A DNA stretch of 64,000 bases from Chloroflexota bacterium (GCA_029561345.1 JAKQJC010000028.1:1-64000), one strand, 5' to 3'; numbered from the stretch's first letter, positions 9,121 to 18,413 are shown. Numbers and translations are program-made. Notes: generated from the letters alone by a model not told the origin.

Positions 9121-10512
9121 ATGGATGTCACAACCCTTTCGCAATGGCAGTTTGCCATTACCTGCGTATATCACTTTTTCTTTGTGCCGCTCACGCTGGG
9201 TCTTTCGATCCTGACGGCCATCATGCAGACCTTCTATTACCGCACCGGTGATGAAGTCTACAGGCAAATGACAAAGTTCTGGGGAAAGCTGTTCCTCATC
9301 AACTTTGCCATGGGTGTGGTCACCGGTATTGTGATGGAATTCCAGTTTGGCATGAACTGGGCCAGTTATTCGCGTTTTGTGGGTGACATTTTTGGCGCCC
9401 CGCTGGCCATTGAAGCCCTGCTGGCTTTCTTCCTGGAATCCACTTTCCTGGGACTGTGGATTTTTGGCTGGGAAAAGCTTCCCAAAGGGCTGCATCTCAC
9501 CGCCATCTGGCTGGCGGCCATTGGCTCTAACCTTTCAGCTCTGTGGATTCTGATTGCCAACTCTTTCATGCAGAATCCGGTGGGCTACAAAGTGGAAATT
9601 ATTGACGGGGTGCGCCGCGCCATTATGACCGATTTTGGCGCCCTGGTATTCAACCCGAACATTTTCACTCAGTTCCCCCATACCATTTTCTCCGGATATG
9701 CCACGGCGGGCTTCTTTGTGCTGGGCATCAGCGCGTGGCACCTGCTGCGCCAGAAGGAATCAGAGGTGTTCCGCCGCTCCTTCAAATTTGCCGCCATTTT
9801 TGGCCTGATCTCGGTGCTGTTGGTGGCTCTGTTTGGTCACCAACAGGCGCAGCGCCTGGTGGTCACCCAGCCGATGAAGATGGCTGCCGCCGAAGCCCTG
9901 TGGATCTCCGCCGACCCGGCCGGGTTGTCTCTGTTCAGCATTGTGAACGAAAGCGCCCAGGAAAATCCCGTGGACCTGCGCATTCCTGGCGGTCTGAGCT
10001 TCCTGTCATACAACACCTTCACCGGCCAGGTGCGCGGCATCAAAGACATCCAGGCGGAATATGAGCAGACCTATGGACAGGGCAATTACATTCCGCCCGT
10101 GTTCATATCATTCTGGACCTTCCGCATCATGGTGGGCGCAGCCATGTTAATGATTTTGCTGGCCGCCCTGGGCTGGATCTATATCGCCAAACCGAAATGG
10201 TATGCCAAAATTCCTCTGCTGAACAAGCTGCCCTTCCTGAAAATTTTGCTGTTTTCCATTGCTCTGCCTTACATTGCCAACACAACCGGCTGGCTGCTGA
10301 CCGAGCTGGGACGCCAGCCCTGGGTGGTGTTCAAGGAACTTAAGACCGCTGAGGCTGCCTCTCCGACCCTGACCCCCGGAATGGTGCTATTCACCCTGGT
10401 GGTGTTCACCCTGGTTTACGGCGCATTGATGGTGGCGGATGTGCACCTGCTGACCAAGTTCGCCAAAAAGGCCCCTGAACTGGCGCCGGTTCCTGTCCAG
10501 AAAGACAAATAA
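9121..10512 (+). CDS. cydA: Cytochrome bd ubiquinol oxidase subunit I
   Basis: 463 residues, about nine transmembrane helices. It is the haem b558/b595/d-bearing subunit of the bd-type quinol oxidase, which reduces oxygen to water in the membrane without pumping protons. The N-terminus [20 protein letters not shown] contains the conserved haem-ligand histidine (residue 18). [16 protein letters not shown] holds the next conserved histidine, and [15 protein letters not shown] is the GRQPW motif. The length suggests a short Q-loop form. An ATG at 9112 is also in frame but only one base from the Shine-Dalgarno site; 9121 has correct spacing and gives the usual MDV start. cydB follows 17 bases later. 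Confidence 0.97.
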   Translation: MDVTTLSQWQFAITCVYHFFFVPLTLGLSILTAIMQTFYYRTGDEVYRQMTKFWGKLFLINFAMGVVTGIVMEFQFGMNWASYSRFVGDIFGAPLAIEALLAFFLESTFLGLWIFGWEKLPKGLHLTAIWLAAIGSNLSALWILIANSFMQNPVGYKVEIIDGVRRAIMTDFGALVFNPNIFTQFPHTIFSGYATAGFFVLGISAWHLLRQKESEVFRRSFKFAAIFGLISVLLVALFGHQQAQRLVVTQPMKMAAAEALWISADPAGLSLFSIVNESAQENPVDLRIPGGLSFLSYNTFTGQVRGIKDIQAEYEQTYGQGNYIPPVFISFWTFRIMVGAAMLMILLAALGWIYIAKPKWYAKIPLLNKLPFLKILLFSIALPYIANTTGWLLTELGRQPWVVFKELKTAEAASPTLTPGMVLFTLVVFTLVYGALMVADVHLLTKFAKKAPELAPVPVQKDK

Positions 10513-10529
10513 TCTCAAGGAGCGAAATT

Positions 10530-11543
10530 ATGGACCTGCCTACCATCTGGTTTATTCTGATTGCTGTACTTTATACGGGCTATTTTGTGCTCGAAGGCTT
10601 TGACTTTGGCGTGGGCATTTTGCTGCCCTTCCTGGGCCAGACCGACCTGCGCCGCCGGGTGATTATCAACACCATTGGGCCGCACTGGGATGGCAACGAA
10701 GTGTGGCTGCTGACAGCTGGCGGCGCCACTTTTGCGGCTTTCCCGCAGTGGTATGCCACCCTGTTCAGCGGATTTTATCTGCCGCTGTTCCTCATTTTGC
10801 TGGCGCTCATCTTCCGCGGCGTGGCTTTTGAGTTCCGTTCCAAGGATGAAAATCCGCGCTGGCGCAGCCTGTGGGATTGGGCCATCTTCCTGGGCAGTTT
10901 CCTGCCGGCTCTGCTGTGGGGCGTGGCTTTCGCCAACTTCATGATCGGTGTGCCGCTGGATGGGCAGATGAATTATGTGGGCGGTTTCTGGAACCTGCTG
11001 AACCCCTACGCCCTGGTGGGCGGTCTGCTCTCACTGACGGTGTTCACCCTGCAGGGTGCCATCTTCCTCAGCCTGAAAACGGAAGGCAAGTTGATGGAAA
11101 TGGCGAAGCGTGTGGCGGGCCGTGTGTGGGTGGCTGCCATTGTTCTGGCGGCGGCTTTTACGGCCTGGACTTTCTTTGCCACCGGCCTGCAGCAAAAAGG
11201 CGTGGTGATGATGGCTCTGCCGGTGGTGGCGGCGGCGCTGCTGCTGGCGGCGGGTTTATTCGTGCGTCAGGGGCGCACCGGCCTGGCCTTTATTCTAAAC
11301 AGCCTGGCCATTGTGCTGGGGGTGGTGACGGTGTTTGCCCTGATCTTCCCCAATGCGCTGATTTCAAACCCCGCGCCGGAATTCAGCCTGACGATCTGGA
11401 AGGCGGCTTCCAGTAACCTGACCCTCACGGTCATGTCGGTGGTGGCGCTGATTTTCGTCCCGATTGTGCTGGCCTACCAGGGCTGGACCTACTGGATTTT
11501 CCGCAAGCGCCTTGTTGAAAAAGCAGAACATCTGGAATATTAA
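10530..11543 (+). CDS. cydB: Cytochrome bd ubiquinol oxidase subunit II
   Basis: 337 residues, about eight transmembrane helices. This is the second core subunit of the bd oxidase. Conserved landmarks are LEGFDFGVGILLPFLG near the N-terminus, IGPHWDGNEVWLLTAGGATFAAFP, and RGVAFEFRSK. CAAGGAG lies 8 bases before the ATG. The gene forms an operon with cydA and is followed by a strong hairpin at 11560-11586 before cydD, so the structural and assembly genes may be partly separate transcripts. Confidence 0.97.
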   Translation: MDLPTIWFILIAVLYTGYFVLEGFDFGVGILLPFLGQTDLRRRVIINTIGPHWDGNEVWLLTAGGATFAAFPQWYATLFSGFYLPLFLILLALIFRGVAFEFRSKDENPRWRSLWDWAIFLGSFLPALLWGVAFANFMIGVPLDGQMNYVGGFWNLLNPYALVGGLLSLTVFTLQGAIFLSLKTEGKLMEMAKRVAGRVWVAAIVLAAAFTAWTFFATGLQQKGVVMMALPVVAAALLLAAGLFVRQGRTGLAFILNSLAIVLGVVTVFALIFPNALISNPAPEFSLTIWKAASSNLTLTVMSVVALIFVPIVLAYQGWTYWIFRKRLVEKAEHLEY

Positions 11544-11559
11544 CTTTTGACCTGACCTT

Positions 11560-11586
11560 CTCCCTCCCTGACCGTCAGGGAGGGAG
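11560..11586 (+). terminator. Hairpin between cydB and cydD
   Basis: A 12-13 bp perfect inverted repeat with a minimal loop, arms CTCCCTCCCTGAC and GTCAGGGAGGGAG, followed by CCTTGTTT. The trailing T-tract is weak, so it may be a partial terminator or an mRNA-stabilising structure that sets a different level for cydDC. Confidence 0.6.
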
Positions 11587-11602
11587 CCTTGTTTAATTAC
11601 CC

Positions 11603-13342
11603 ATGAGTCTTTCCCGCCCCCTTCTCAAAGAAGCGCGCCACAGCCGCCTGCCCTTTGCCCTGATCCTTGTGATGGGCCTGGGCCAGGCGCTGCTGGTAAC
11701 GGCGCAGGCCTGGCTGCTCAGCCAGGTGGTAACGCGCGTCTTTTTGGAAGGCGAGGGCCTGAACGATGTGCAGGAGAGCCTCTGGCTGCTGGGTGGCATT
11801 TTTATCCTGCGCGCCGCGGCGGCTGGCGGCATGGAAGCGGCTGCCGGAGCTGTGGCGCGGCGGGTGAAAGGCCATTTGCGGAACTGGCTGGCCGAAAAAT
11901 TGCTGCAGCTGGGTCCGCTTTATGCGCGCGGCGAGCGCAGCGGTGAACTGACCAACACCCTCACCTATGGCGTGGAAGCGTTGGATGCCTATTTCAGCCA
12001 GTATTTGCCGCAGATGGCACTGGCGGCGCTGATTCCCCTCACCATTTTGATCTGCGTTTTTCCCATTGAGCCGCTTTCAGGGCTGGTGCTGCTGCTGACG
12101 GCGCCCCTGCTGCCGGTGTTCATGGTTTTAATCGGAAATCTTTCGGAGGCTGCCACGCGGCGGCAGTGGCAGACCCTCAGCCGCCTGAGCGCGCATTTTC
12201 TGGACACGCTTCAAGGGCTGACGGCGTTGAAGGAACTGGGGCAGAGCCGCCAGCGGGCGGAGGATGTGGCGGCAGCGGGCGAGGCCTACCGCGAGGCGAC
12301 GCTGGGGGTGCTGCGCATCACTTTTCTTTCGGCCCTGGTGCTTGAACTGATTGGCACCTTGAGCACGGCGGTGGTGGCAGTGGAAATTGGCCTGCGCCTG
12401 CTCTACGGCCGGCTGGATTACCCCGCGGCGCTGTTTATTTTGATCCTGGCGCCGGAATTTTACCTGCCGCTGCGCACCCTGGGGATGCGCTTTCACGCGG
12501 GCATGTCGGGAACGGCAGCCGCGCGGCGTATTTTTGAAATTCTGGATGCGCCTCTCACGGCGGCGGCCGTGGAACAGCCTGACACCAAAGCACCAGCCGC
12601 GGGCGGGGTGGGACTGGCTTTTTCAGATGTGAGCTTTACCTATCCCAACAGCGAGCGGGCGGCTTTGCAGGGTGTGCGTTTTGACGTCAGACCGGGAGAA
12701 ATGGTGGCTCTGGTGGGGCCCAGCGGCGGCGGTAAAAGCACCCTGTTTCAGCTGCTGTTGGGGTTTGCCCGGCCGCAGAGCGGTGAGATTTGCGCCAATG
12801 GGTGCTCCCTGAGTGCGCTCAACCTGGCTGACTGGCGCGGACAGGTGGCCTGGGTGCCGCAGCAGCCGTATTTATTTCAAGACTCGGTAGGGGAGAATCT
12901 TCGCATAGCAAAATCGGGGGCCGGGGATGACGAGCTTTGGGAAGCCTTGCACCTGGCCAACCTTGATGATTGGGTGCGCTCGCTGCCTGAAGGGTTGTAT
13001 ACCCCGATTGGCGAGCGCGGCCGGCGCCTGAGCGGCAGCCAGGCGCAAAGATTGGCCCTGGCGCGGGCATTTCTGCGCCGTGAGGCGCCCCTGCTGCTGC
13101 TGGACGAACCTGCTGCCAGCCTGGATCCGGCTGCGGAACAGCATTTACAGGAAGCTCTGCAGGCTCTGCGCGGAAACCGCACGGTGCTGGTGATTGCCCA
13201 CCGCCTGAAGACGGTGATGCGCGCCGACCGGGTGATTGTGCTGGAAGAGGGGCGGGTGGTGGAAAACGGCGCGCCCGGGATCCTGCTGGCGCAGGGCGGC
13301 CGTTATGCGGACCTGATGCGCGCCTATGGGGGTGAGGCATGA
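11603..13342 (+). CDS. cydD: Thiol reductant ABC exporter subunit CydD
   Basis: 579 residues, with an N-terminal six-helix ABC exporter domain (about 1-310) and a C-terminal ATPase (about 335-575). Walker A is GPSGGGKST, the Q-loop is VPQQPYLFQDSV, Walker B is LLLLDEPAASLD and the H-loop is VIAHRLKT. The signature is degenerate, LSGSQAQR instead of LSGGQ, as is common in one half of heterodimeric exporters. CydDC exports cysteine and glutathione and is needed to assemble the bd oxidase encoded just upstream. No clear ribosome site is seen. It overlaps cydC by 4 bases (ATGA). Confidence 0.93.
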   Translation: MSLSRPLLKEARHSRLPFALILVMGLGQALLVTAQAWLLSQVVTRVFLEGEGLNDVQESLWLLGGIFILRAAAAGGMEAAAGAVARRVKGHLRNWLAEKLLQLGPLYARGERSGELTNTLTYGVEALDAYFSQYLPQMALAALIPLTILICVFPIEPLSGLVLLLTAPLLPVFMVLIGNLSEAATRRQWQTLSRLSAHFLDTLQGLTALKELGQSRQRAEDVAAAGEAYREATLGVLRITFLSALVLELIGTLSTAVVAVEIGLRLLYGRLDYPAALFILILAPEFYLPLRTLGMRFHAGMSGTAAARRIFEILDAPLTAAAVEQPDTKAPAAGGVGLAFSDVSFTYPNSERAALQGVRFDVRPGEMVALVGPSGGGKSTLFQLLLGFARPQSGEICANGCSLSALNLADWRGQVAWVPQQPYLFQDSVGENLRIAKSGAGDDELWEALHLANLDDWVRSLPEGLYTPIGERGRRLSGSQAQRLALARAFLRREAPLLLLDEPAASLDPAAEQHLQEALQALRGNRTVLVIAHRLKTVMRADRVIVLEEGRVVENGAPGILLAQGGRYADLMRAYGGEA

Positions 13343-15057
13343 GACGGCTGCTTGTTTTTTTGAAGCCCTTTCTCGGCAAAACACTGCTGTCCATTTTGCT
13401 GGGCGCGGCGGCGGTGGCCAGCGGCATTGGCCTGATTGCCACCTCGGCTTATCTCATTTCGGCGGCGGCCCTGCATCCCTCCATTGCTGAACTGCAGGTG
13501 GCCATTGTGGGGGTGCGTTTCTTTGGCATCAGCCGCGGGGTGCTGCGTTACCTGGAGCGGCTGGTGAGCCATGAGGTGAATCTGGGCCTGCTGGCGAATC
13601 TGCGTACCTGGTTCTACCGGAAAATTGAGCCCCTGGCTCCGGCCCGCTTGCAAAACCGCCACAGCGGCGACCTGTTGAACCGGGCGGTGGAAAATATTGA
13701 GAGCCTGGAAGATTTTTATGTGCGCGGGTTCTCGCCCCCGCTGGTGGCGCTGGTGATCACGGCCGGCATGGCGATTTTCCTGGGGCAGTTCCATCCCGGC
13801 CTGGCCTGGAGCCTGCTGGGGATCATGCTGACAGCCGGGGTTGCCCTGCCTGCCTGTTTCCGCTGGCTGGGCCGCGGACCGGGGAAAACCCTGGTGGCGG
13901 CGCGCGCCCAACTCGAGCCGCTGCTGGTGGATGGCATTCAGGGTATGCCGGACCTGCTGGCGTTTAATCGTAGGGAAAGCTGGCTGCTGGAGATGGATGA
14001 CAAAAGCCGGGCGGTGCTGGCGGCGCAAAAGCGCGTCACCACCCTGGCGGCTTGGAATGCGGCTTTAAGCAGCCTGGCGGGCAGCCTGGGAATGGGTTTG
14101 CTGCTGGTGGTGGGCATTATCCTGGTCAGGCAGGAAGCCCTGGCAGGCGTTTACCTGGCGATGGTGGTGCTGGGCGGGCTGGCCAGTTTTGAGGTGATCC
14201 CGCCGCTGGGGCTGGCCGGGCAGAACCTGGAGCGCAATTTGCAGGCAGGAGCCCGCCTGTTTGATATTGCAGACCTGGCGCCCGCGGTGACGGATATCCC
14301 GCATCCAGCGCCGCTGCCAACTGGGCGCAGCCTGAGCGCGCGCGGCCTCAGCTTTCAATATGAAGCGGACCTGCCGCCAGCTCTGGCGGATATCAACTTT
14401 GATTTACCCGCGGGGCGCAAGGTGGCCATTGTGGGGCCGGGCGGTTCGGGAAAGAGCACACTGGGCAGGCTGCTGCTGCGCTTCTGGCAGACTGAAGAAG
14501 GGGCTCTCTATTTGGATGGGGTGGATTTGCGCCAGCTCAGCCAGGAGGCCGTGCGCACCTGTTTCAGCGTCATCAGCCAGAACACCATGCTGTTTGAGAC
14601 CTCGCTGCGTGAAAATTTGCTGCTGGCGCGGCCTGGCGCGAGCGATGAACAGCTCACGGCGGCCTTGCAGGCCGCCCGCCTGGACCCTGAAACCCTTCCC
14701 GGTGGGCTGGATACGCAGGTGGGTGGGCACGGCCTGCGCCTGAGCGGCGGTGAGCGCCAGCGGGTGGCGATTGCCCGCGCATTGCTGAAGGATGCGCCGG
14801 TGCTGCTGCTGGATGAACCCACGGCAGGGCTGGATGCGGTGAACGAGCAGGCTTTTTTGCGGCTTCTACATGAAGTGAGCGGTGAAAAAACTGTTCTGCT
14901 GATCACCCACCGCCTGGTAAATCTGGATCAGATGGATGAGATCTGGGTCTTTTCGGGGGGAAGGCTGATCCAACGCGGCACGGAAACTGAACTGCTGGCG
15001 CAGGATGGACTTTACCGGCAGATGTGGAGCATTCAGCGCGGCGAGATGCAGGATTGA
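13339..15057 (+). CDS. cydC: Thiol reductant ABC exporter subunit CydC
   Basis: 572 residues, the partner half-transporter of CydD. The transmembrane domain spans about residues 10-310; the sequence around 55-75 (FFGISRGVLRYLERLVSHE) is typical of CydC. The ATPase domain (about 330-570) has Walker A GPGGSGKST, a canonical signature LSGGERQR, Walker B VLLLDEPTAGLD and switch LITHRL. The intact signature here contrasts with the degenerate one in CydD, which fits an asymmetric heterodimer. Translation is coupled to cydD by the 4-base overlap. Confidence 0.93.
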   Translation: MRRLLVFLKPFLGKTLLSILLGAAAVASGIGLIATSAYLISAAALHPSIAELQVAIVGVRFFGISRGVLRYLERLVSHEVNLGLLANLRTWFYRKIEPLAPARLQNRHSGDLLNRAVENIESLEDFYVRGFSPPLVALVITAGMAIFLGQFHPGLAWSLLGIMLTAGVALPACFRWLGRGPGKTLVAARAQLEPLLVDGIQGMPDLLAFNRRESWLLEMDDKSRAVLAAQKRVTTLAAWNAALSSLAGSLGMGLLLVVGIILVRQEALAGVYLAMVVLGGLASFEVIPPLGLAGQNLERNLQAGARLFDIADLAPAVTDIPHPAPLPTGRSLSARGLSFQYEADLPPALADINFDLPAGRKVAIVGPGGSGKSTLGRLLLRFWQTEEGALYLDGVDLRQLSQEAVRTCFSVISQNTMLFETSLRENLLLARPGASDEQLTAALQAARLDPETLPGGLDTQVGGHGLRLSGGERQRVAIARALLKDAPVLLLDEPTAGLDAVNEQAFLRLLHEVSGEKTVLLITHRLVNLDQMDEIWVFSGGRLIQRGTETELLAQDGLYRQMWSIQRGEMQD

Positions 15058-15069
15058 GAAACGGGGAAT

Positions 15070-15444
15070 TTAGAATAGTTTGGCCAGGGCGATGCCCAGG
15101 GTGACGGCCAGGGCGCCAGCCAGCGAACTGCCAAACAGGTTGAGCAGCCCGGAAACCCACTGACCCTGCTGGATCAGGCTCAGGCTTTCATAGGTATAGG
15201 TGGAAAAGGTGGTGTAGGCACCCAGAAAGCCCACGGCGATAAACAGACGCCAACCCGGGTCAAGGGTCACACGGTTGGTGATGAGGGTGAGGAAAAAGCC
15301 CAGCACAAAACTGCCCGAAATATTGATCAGTAATGTGCCAATGGGAAAGGACGTGCCCCATTTCTGGGCCGCCCAATCGGCGATCCAAAAGCGGGCATTG
15401 GCGCCGAAAATGGCGCCGGCTGAGATGAGCAAAAATTTTTCCAT
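15070..15444 (-). CDS. crcB: Fluoride channel FluC/CrcB
   Basis: 124 residues, four transmembrane helices, the normal size for this dual-topology fluoride channel that expels toxic F-. The signatures GTLLINISGSFVLGFFLTL and GFLGAYTTFSTYTYE contain the conserved Asn, the GSF turn and the TTFST track along the pore. The gene is convergent with cydC, leaving 12 bases between the stops. No fluoride-riboswitch sequence was recognised upstream. A consensus promoter ends only 9 bases before the ATG and there is no Shine-Dalgarno site, so the mRNA is predicted to be leaderless. Confidence 0.95.
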   Translation of the reverse strand: MEKFLLISAGAIFGANARFWIADWAAQKWGTSFPIGTLLINISGSFVLGFFLTLITNRVTLDPGWRLFIAVGFLGAYTTFSTYTYESLSLIQQGQWVSGLLNLFGSSLAGALAVTLGIALAKLF

Positions 15445-15453
15445 TGCGGAAGA

Positions 15454-15482
15454 ATTGTACGCCGGGGGAGGGCTGCTGTCAA
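15454..15482 (-). promoter_or_regulatory. crcB promoter (consensus, near-leaderless)
   Basis: Reading leftward: TTGACA, a 17-base spacer, TACAAT, then 9 bases to the ATG at 15444. Transcription should begin within about 3 bases of the start codon. Confidence 0.75.
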
Positions 15483-15580
15483 GGCGCGGACAAACGTCAT
15501 TTTATGCGGAACTGGCACGCCAGATGCACACTGCATGGTAAAATTAAGCTGCCGTACATTTCTTCTCTCTGGAGGATTGA

Positions 15581-16498
15581 ATGATCGTTGACCTGCCCTG
15601 GCTGGAAGCCGTGATTGCCAAAAACTGCGCCATACCCGAAGACCTGGATCCACATGCGCCGCTGCCCGGACTGATGGATAACCTGGGCTCGCCCGATTCA
15701 GATTTACGGGAAAACAGCCTGAGTGTTCTTTGGGAATGGATTGCTGGCGGAATTTATTCGGATGAGACCCTGTGCCTGATTGGCAACTGCATGGCGCAGA
15801 ATCTTTCCAGCGGGGTGGGAATGAATGGGGATGATTCTGTTTTTTTGCGAACTTTTTCCGCCCTGATTCTGGGGACGGTGGTCAATTTTGATCAGGCTTG
15901 TTTTGAGGGCCGCATTGCCAACCGCAAACCCTTCCTGGCACAGGCCGAGGTGCTGACCTGGCTGGACCAGACCCTGGCTTACCTGCGGGTGGAACAGGAT
16001 TGGCGCGGATATGTGGAGGTGAAGGGCTGGGCGCATGCCGTGGCCCACACGGCGGACCTGTTGACCATGCTGGCCTGGAACCACCATCTGGATACACCTC
16101 ACCTCGAGGGTATTTTGCACGCCCTGGCCGAAAAACTGCGCAAACCGGCGGATGCAATTCTGGCCCATGACGAAGATGAACGCCTGAGCATGATGATGGT
16201 TTCGGTTCTGCTGCGCGACAAAATTGAAATGCCCTTCCTCGACGGCTGGCTGAACCGGCTGGTGGAACCGCTGGGCTCTGACTGGCAGGCGGTATATACA
16301 GATCCGGGCGTCAATTTCTCCCGCGTGAATATCAAGACCTTTTTACGCAGCCTCTATTTCCAGCTTTCATTTGGATGGCGCAATCTCAGCAAGCTGCCCT
16401 ATTTTGACCGCCAGCCGGCGGTCAGGGTGGAACTGCTGCCGCGCCTCGAGAAAGCCTTAAAGGACCTGGACCGCGGGCGGTTTTACCGCAGCGCCTGA
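15581..16498 (+). CDS. DUF2785 domain protein
   Basis: 305 residues, predicted soluble and mostly helical. The region LPGLMDNLGSPDSDLRENSLSVLWEWI near the N-terminus and the later GYVEVKGWAHAVAHTADLL and DEDERLSMMMVSVLL stretches match the DUF2785 pattern. The family has no established function. GGAGG lies 6 bases upstream of the ATG. A TG-G-TAAAAT extended -10 (15536-15544) precedes it by about 35 bases. The gene stands alone between the leftward crcB and the leftward DinB operon. Confidence 0.8.
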   Translation: MIVDLPWLEAVIAKNCAIPEDLDPHAPLPGLMDNLGSPDSDLRENSLSVLWEWIAGGIYSDETLCLIGNCMAQNLSSGVGMNGDDSVFLRTFSALILGTVVNFDQACFEGRIANRKPFLAQAEVLTWLDQTLAYLRVEQDWRGYVEVKGWAHAVAHTADLLTMLAWNHHLDTPHLEGILHALAEKLRKPADAILAHDEDERLSMMMVSVLLRDKIEMPFLDGWLNRLVEPLGSDWQAVYTDPGVNFSRVNIKTFLRSLYFQLSFGWRNLSKLPYFDRQPAVRVELLPRLEKALKDLDRGRFYRSA

Positions 16499-16510
16499 AC
16501 GGCCTGCGCT

Positions 16511-17023
16511 TCACCAATCTCCTGCATAGCGGATGGAATAAGGGGCCGACTGCTTCTGGCCGTAGGCCCATTTTAACTCGACCAGCTGGCGCAGGTGGAG
16601 CAGGTCATGCGCCGCCCAGGCAGCGCAGATATCCCCCGCGGAGATACCCTCCAGCGGCGGGTGAAAATAGCGTTGATCCCAATCGGGGTTTTCCAATCTT
16701 TCCAGCCAGCCCAGCGAACGGGCGCGTTCCATTTGAAATTCATTCACCAATTCATCCAGATCGCGCAGGTTATAGGCGCGTTCATGGGGCCAATCACCCT
16801 GGAAATTTTCAGGCCAGGGCTTCCCTGACCCGGCCCAGAGATGCTGGATGCGAAAGCGGAAATCTTCGCGTTCTTCATCCATCAGGTGACCGATCACCTC
16901 GCGCACGGACCAGTCATTGGGGGTGGGCTTCCAGCGCGCCTGTTCGGAATCCATATCCCTGACCAGTTCCACCACAGCGCGCGAATTTTGTTCAAGCTGT
17001 TGAAAGATAAAGCGGATATTCAC
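16511..17023 (-). CDS. DinB family protein
   Basis: 170 residues, predicted four-helix bundle. The three histidines expected to bind the metal in DinB/YfiT-like proteins are visible: one in EVIGHLMDEEREDF (about residue 48) and two in AAHDLLHLRQL (about 140). Relatives include metal-dependent thiol transferases (bacillithiol or mycothiol type) and proteins of unknown activity; the substrate is not evident. GTG is the start, with AAAGGAGG five bases upstream. It is the third gene of the leftward GNAT/76-aa/DinB operon. Confidence 0.85.
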   Translation of the reverse strand: MNIRFIFQQLEQNSRAVVELVRDMDSEQARWKPTPNDWSVREVIGHLMDEEREDFRFRIQHLWAGSGKPWPENFQGDWPHERAYNLRDLDELVNEFQMERARSLGWLERLENPDWDQRYFHPPLEGISAGDICAAWAAHDLLHLRQLVELKWAYGQKQSAPYSIRYAGDW

Positions 17024-17046
17024 TCTGCCTCCTTTACAAATAATGG

Positions 17047-17277
17047 TTATCGTTCGTTTCCGTGCTTAAAATGACCGGTCACGCGCGCCATCACAAGCTG
17101 CAGGGCGCTCCCTTCGAGGCCGTCAACCTGGCGTAGAAATTTTTGTGCCGCGCTGCCTTTCAGGGTGGTCACCACGCGGCCCTGCCATGAAATCCACACC
17201 TGGCCATCTTTGGCAACCCGGAAATCAAAGGGTTCTTCGCCAAGGCGGCCGCGCTGGTCAAACTGTGGCGTATTCAT
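17047..17277 (-). CDS. Small conserved-looking hypothetical protein
   Basis: 76 residues, soluble. A short beta-rich core (EEPFDFRVAKDGQVWISWQGRVVTTLKG) is followed by a helix (AAQKFLRQVDGLEGSALQLVMARVTG). No family is recognised with confidence. Its start overlaps the upstream GNAT stop by 4 bases (ATGA) and the DinB gene follows 23 bases after it, so it is clearly part of that operon. Codon use matches its neighbours. Confidence 0.7.
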   Translation of the reverse strand: MNTPQFDQRGRLGEEPFDFRVAKDGQVWISWQGRVVTTLKGSAAQKFLRQVDGLEGSALQLVMARVTGHFKHGNER

Positions 17278-17783
17278 GATCCGGAGGGGATGAATTCGGC
17301 CAGCGGGGCGATGGATTTGCGCATCAGAATTTCATCGTAACCGCTGATGAGATAATCTTTCAGCACGCCAATGCGCACGTAGCCCAGGCGCTCATAAAAG
17401 CGCTGCGCGCCTTCATTAAAGGACGACACGCATAAAAACACATTGGGGGTCTGGCGAAAGATGCGGGCTTCGGCGAAGGCGATCAGCTTCTGGCCGAGCC
17501 CTGCTCCACGCCAGTTTTCAGCCACACACAGCGATTGAATATAGCCGGTGAAGGCCCCTTCCATATTGAGGAGGATCAGGCCGGCCACTTCACCTGTCTC
17601 TGTGACCGCTACATAGGCCTCACGCCGGGGATTGAGCACGGCTTGATAGAGGCTGGCTTCTTCACGGCGCAGGGTGCGCCAGGGATCAGATGATGCCATC
17701 ATGCGGGCGCAGGCGGCGGCTTCTGTTTCACCCTGCATGAGGCGGATTTCGATGACTGGGGATGGGTCAATAGGTTGATGCAT
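17274..17783 (-). CDS. GNAT family N-acetyltransferase (RimI-like)
   Basis: 169 residues. The acetyl-CoA-binding motif A is ENWRGAGLGQKLIAFAEARIF (about residues 100-120, R-G-x-G-x-G). The preceding beta-strand is GYIQSLCVAENW and motif B is NEGAQRFYERLGYVRIG. The acceptor substrate is unknown. It is the first gene of a three-gene leftward operon. The ATG lies 6 bases after a TAAAAT -10 hexamer and has no Shine-Dalgarno site, so it is predicted to be translated from a leaderless transcript. Confidence 0.9.
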   Translation of the reverse strand: MHQPIDPSPVIEIRLMQGETEAAACARMMASSDPWRTLRREEASLYQAVLNPRREAYVAVTETGEVAGLILLNMEGAFTGYIQSLCVAENWRGAGLGQKLIAFAEARIFRQTPNVFLCVSSFNEGAQRFYERLGYVRIGVLKDYLISGYDEILMRKSIAPLAEFIPSGS

Positions 17784-17789
17784 GATTCC

Positions 17790-17817
17790 ATTTTAGGTGA
17801 AATTGGGCAGAAGGCAA
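17790..17817 (-). promoter_or_regulatory. Promoter of GNAT operon (leaderless)
   Basis: Reading leftward: TTGCCT, a 16-base spacer, TAAAAT, 6 bases, then ATG at 17783. The -35 touches the hairpin at 17817-17846. Confidence 0.65.
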
Positions 17818-17846
17818 GCGCTCCGCGAGGGTTTTCGCGGAGCGCT
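17817..17846 (-). terminator. Hairpin after the MarR/HXXEE operon
   Basis: A 12-bp perfect stem (arms AGCGCTCCGCGA and TCGCGGAGCGCT) with a 6-base loop lies 34 bases beyond the HXXEE stop. Only a pyrimidine-rich tail follows, so terminator strength is uncertain. Confidence 0.55.
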
Positions 17847-17879
17847 GAATGGTTCGTTCCTTGAAGGGGAGCGGTGGGT

Positions 17880-18413
17880 TCAACTGGCTGCTTGGGCGTA
17901 GCGTTTCAACCAGGTTTCGAAGCGGCCGGCCAGGCGCAGGGCCAGGCCGAGGTTTGCGCCAACTGCAAGGGTGAGGACCAGGATGGGGACCAACAGGTCG
18001 CTCCAGAGCACGCCGCCCGGCCCCAGCATGAACCAGATGGCGCCAATGCAGTAAAGACTGGTGAGGACGGCAGTGATGACGCAGGGCACGTAGCGCCGGA
18101 AGAGGATCCATTGGCCGATGTGGATGAAATTATGCAGCAGAAAGACGGCCGCAAAGGCAGTCCACCAGGTGAACCACTGAAATTGCACGGCGCACACGGT
18201 GAACACGGAAAAGAGGACAAATTCTTCGGCCACGGCCAGCGAGAAAGCGGCAGTGGAGTGGGGATGATCGAGAAAGCGCCCTGCCAGGCCGGGGAACCGC
18301 TGGCGGATATAATCAGCATTGCGCGCGCTCCAGGCCGACATCATCAGAATTTCTTCAAAATCATGAAACATGAACACCAGCGGCAGCAGCCACATGACCA
18401 TTTCCTTACTCAT
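17880..18413 (-). CDS. HXXEE domain membrane protein
   Basis: 177 residues, about five transmembrane helices. The defining motif is at residues 16-22 (FHDFEEILM, i.e. H-x-x-E-E), followed by a second His-rich segment in the membrane (LLHNFIHIGQWILF). The function of the HXXEE family is not established. Its start overlaps the end of the upstream marR-type gene by 8 bases, so it is co-transcribed with, and probably the regulatory target of, that repressor. Confidence 0.85.
   Translation of the reverse strand: MSKEMVMWLLPLVFMFHDFEEILMMSAWSARNADYIRQRFPGLAGRFLDHPHSTAAFSLAVAEEFVLFSVFTVCAVQFQWFTWWTAFAAVFLLHNFIHIGQWILFRRYVPCVITAVLTSLYCIGAIWFMLGPGGVLWSDLLVPILVLTLAVGANLGLALRLAGRFETWLKRYAQAAS

Noticed and set aside
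15445-15580. Possible fluoride riboswitch for crcB
   Set aside because: The conserved crcB-motif elements were not found, and the promoter lies too close to the start for an aptamer.
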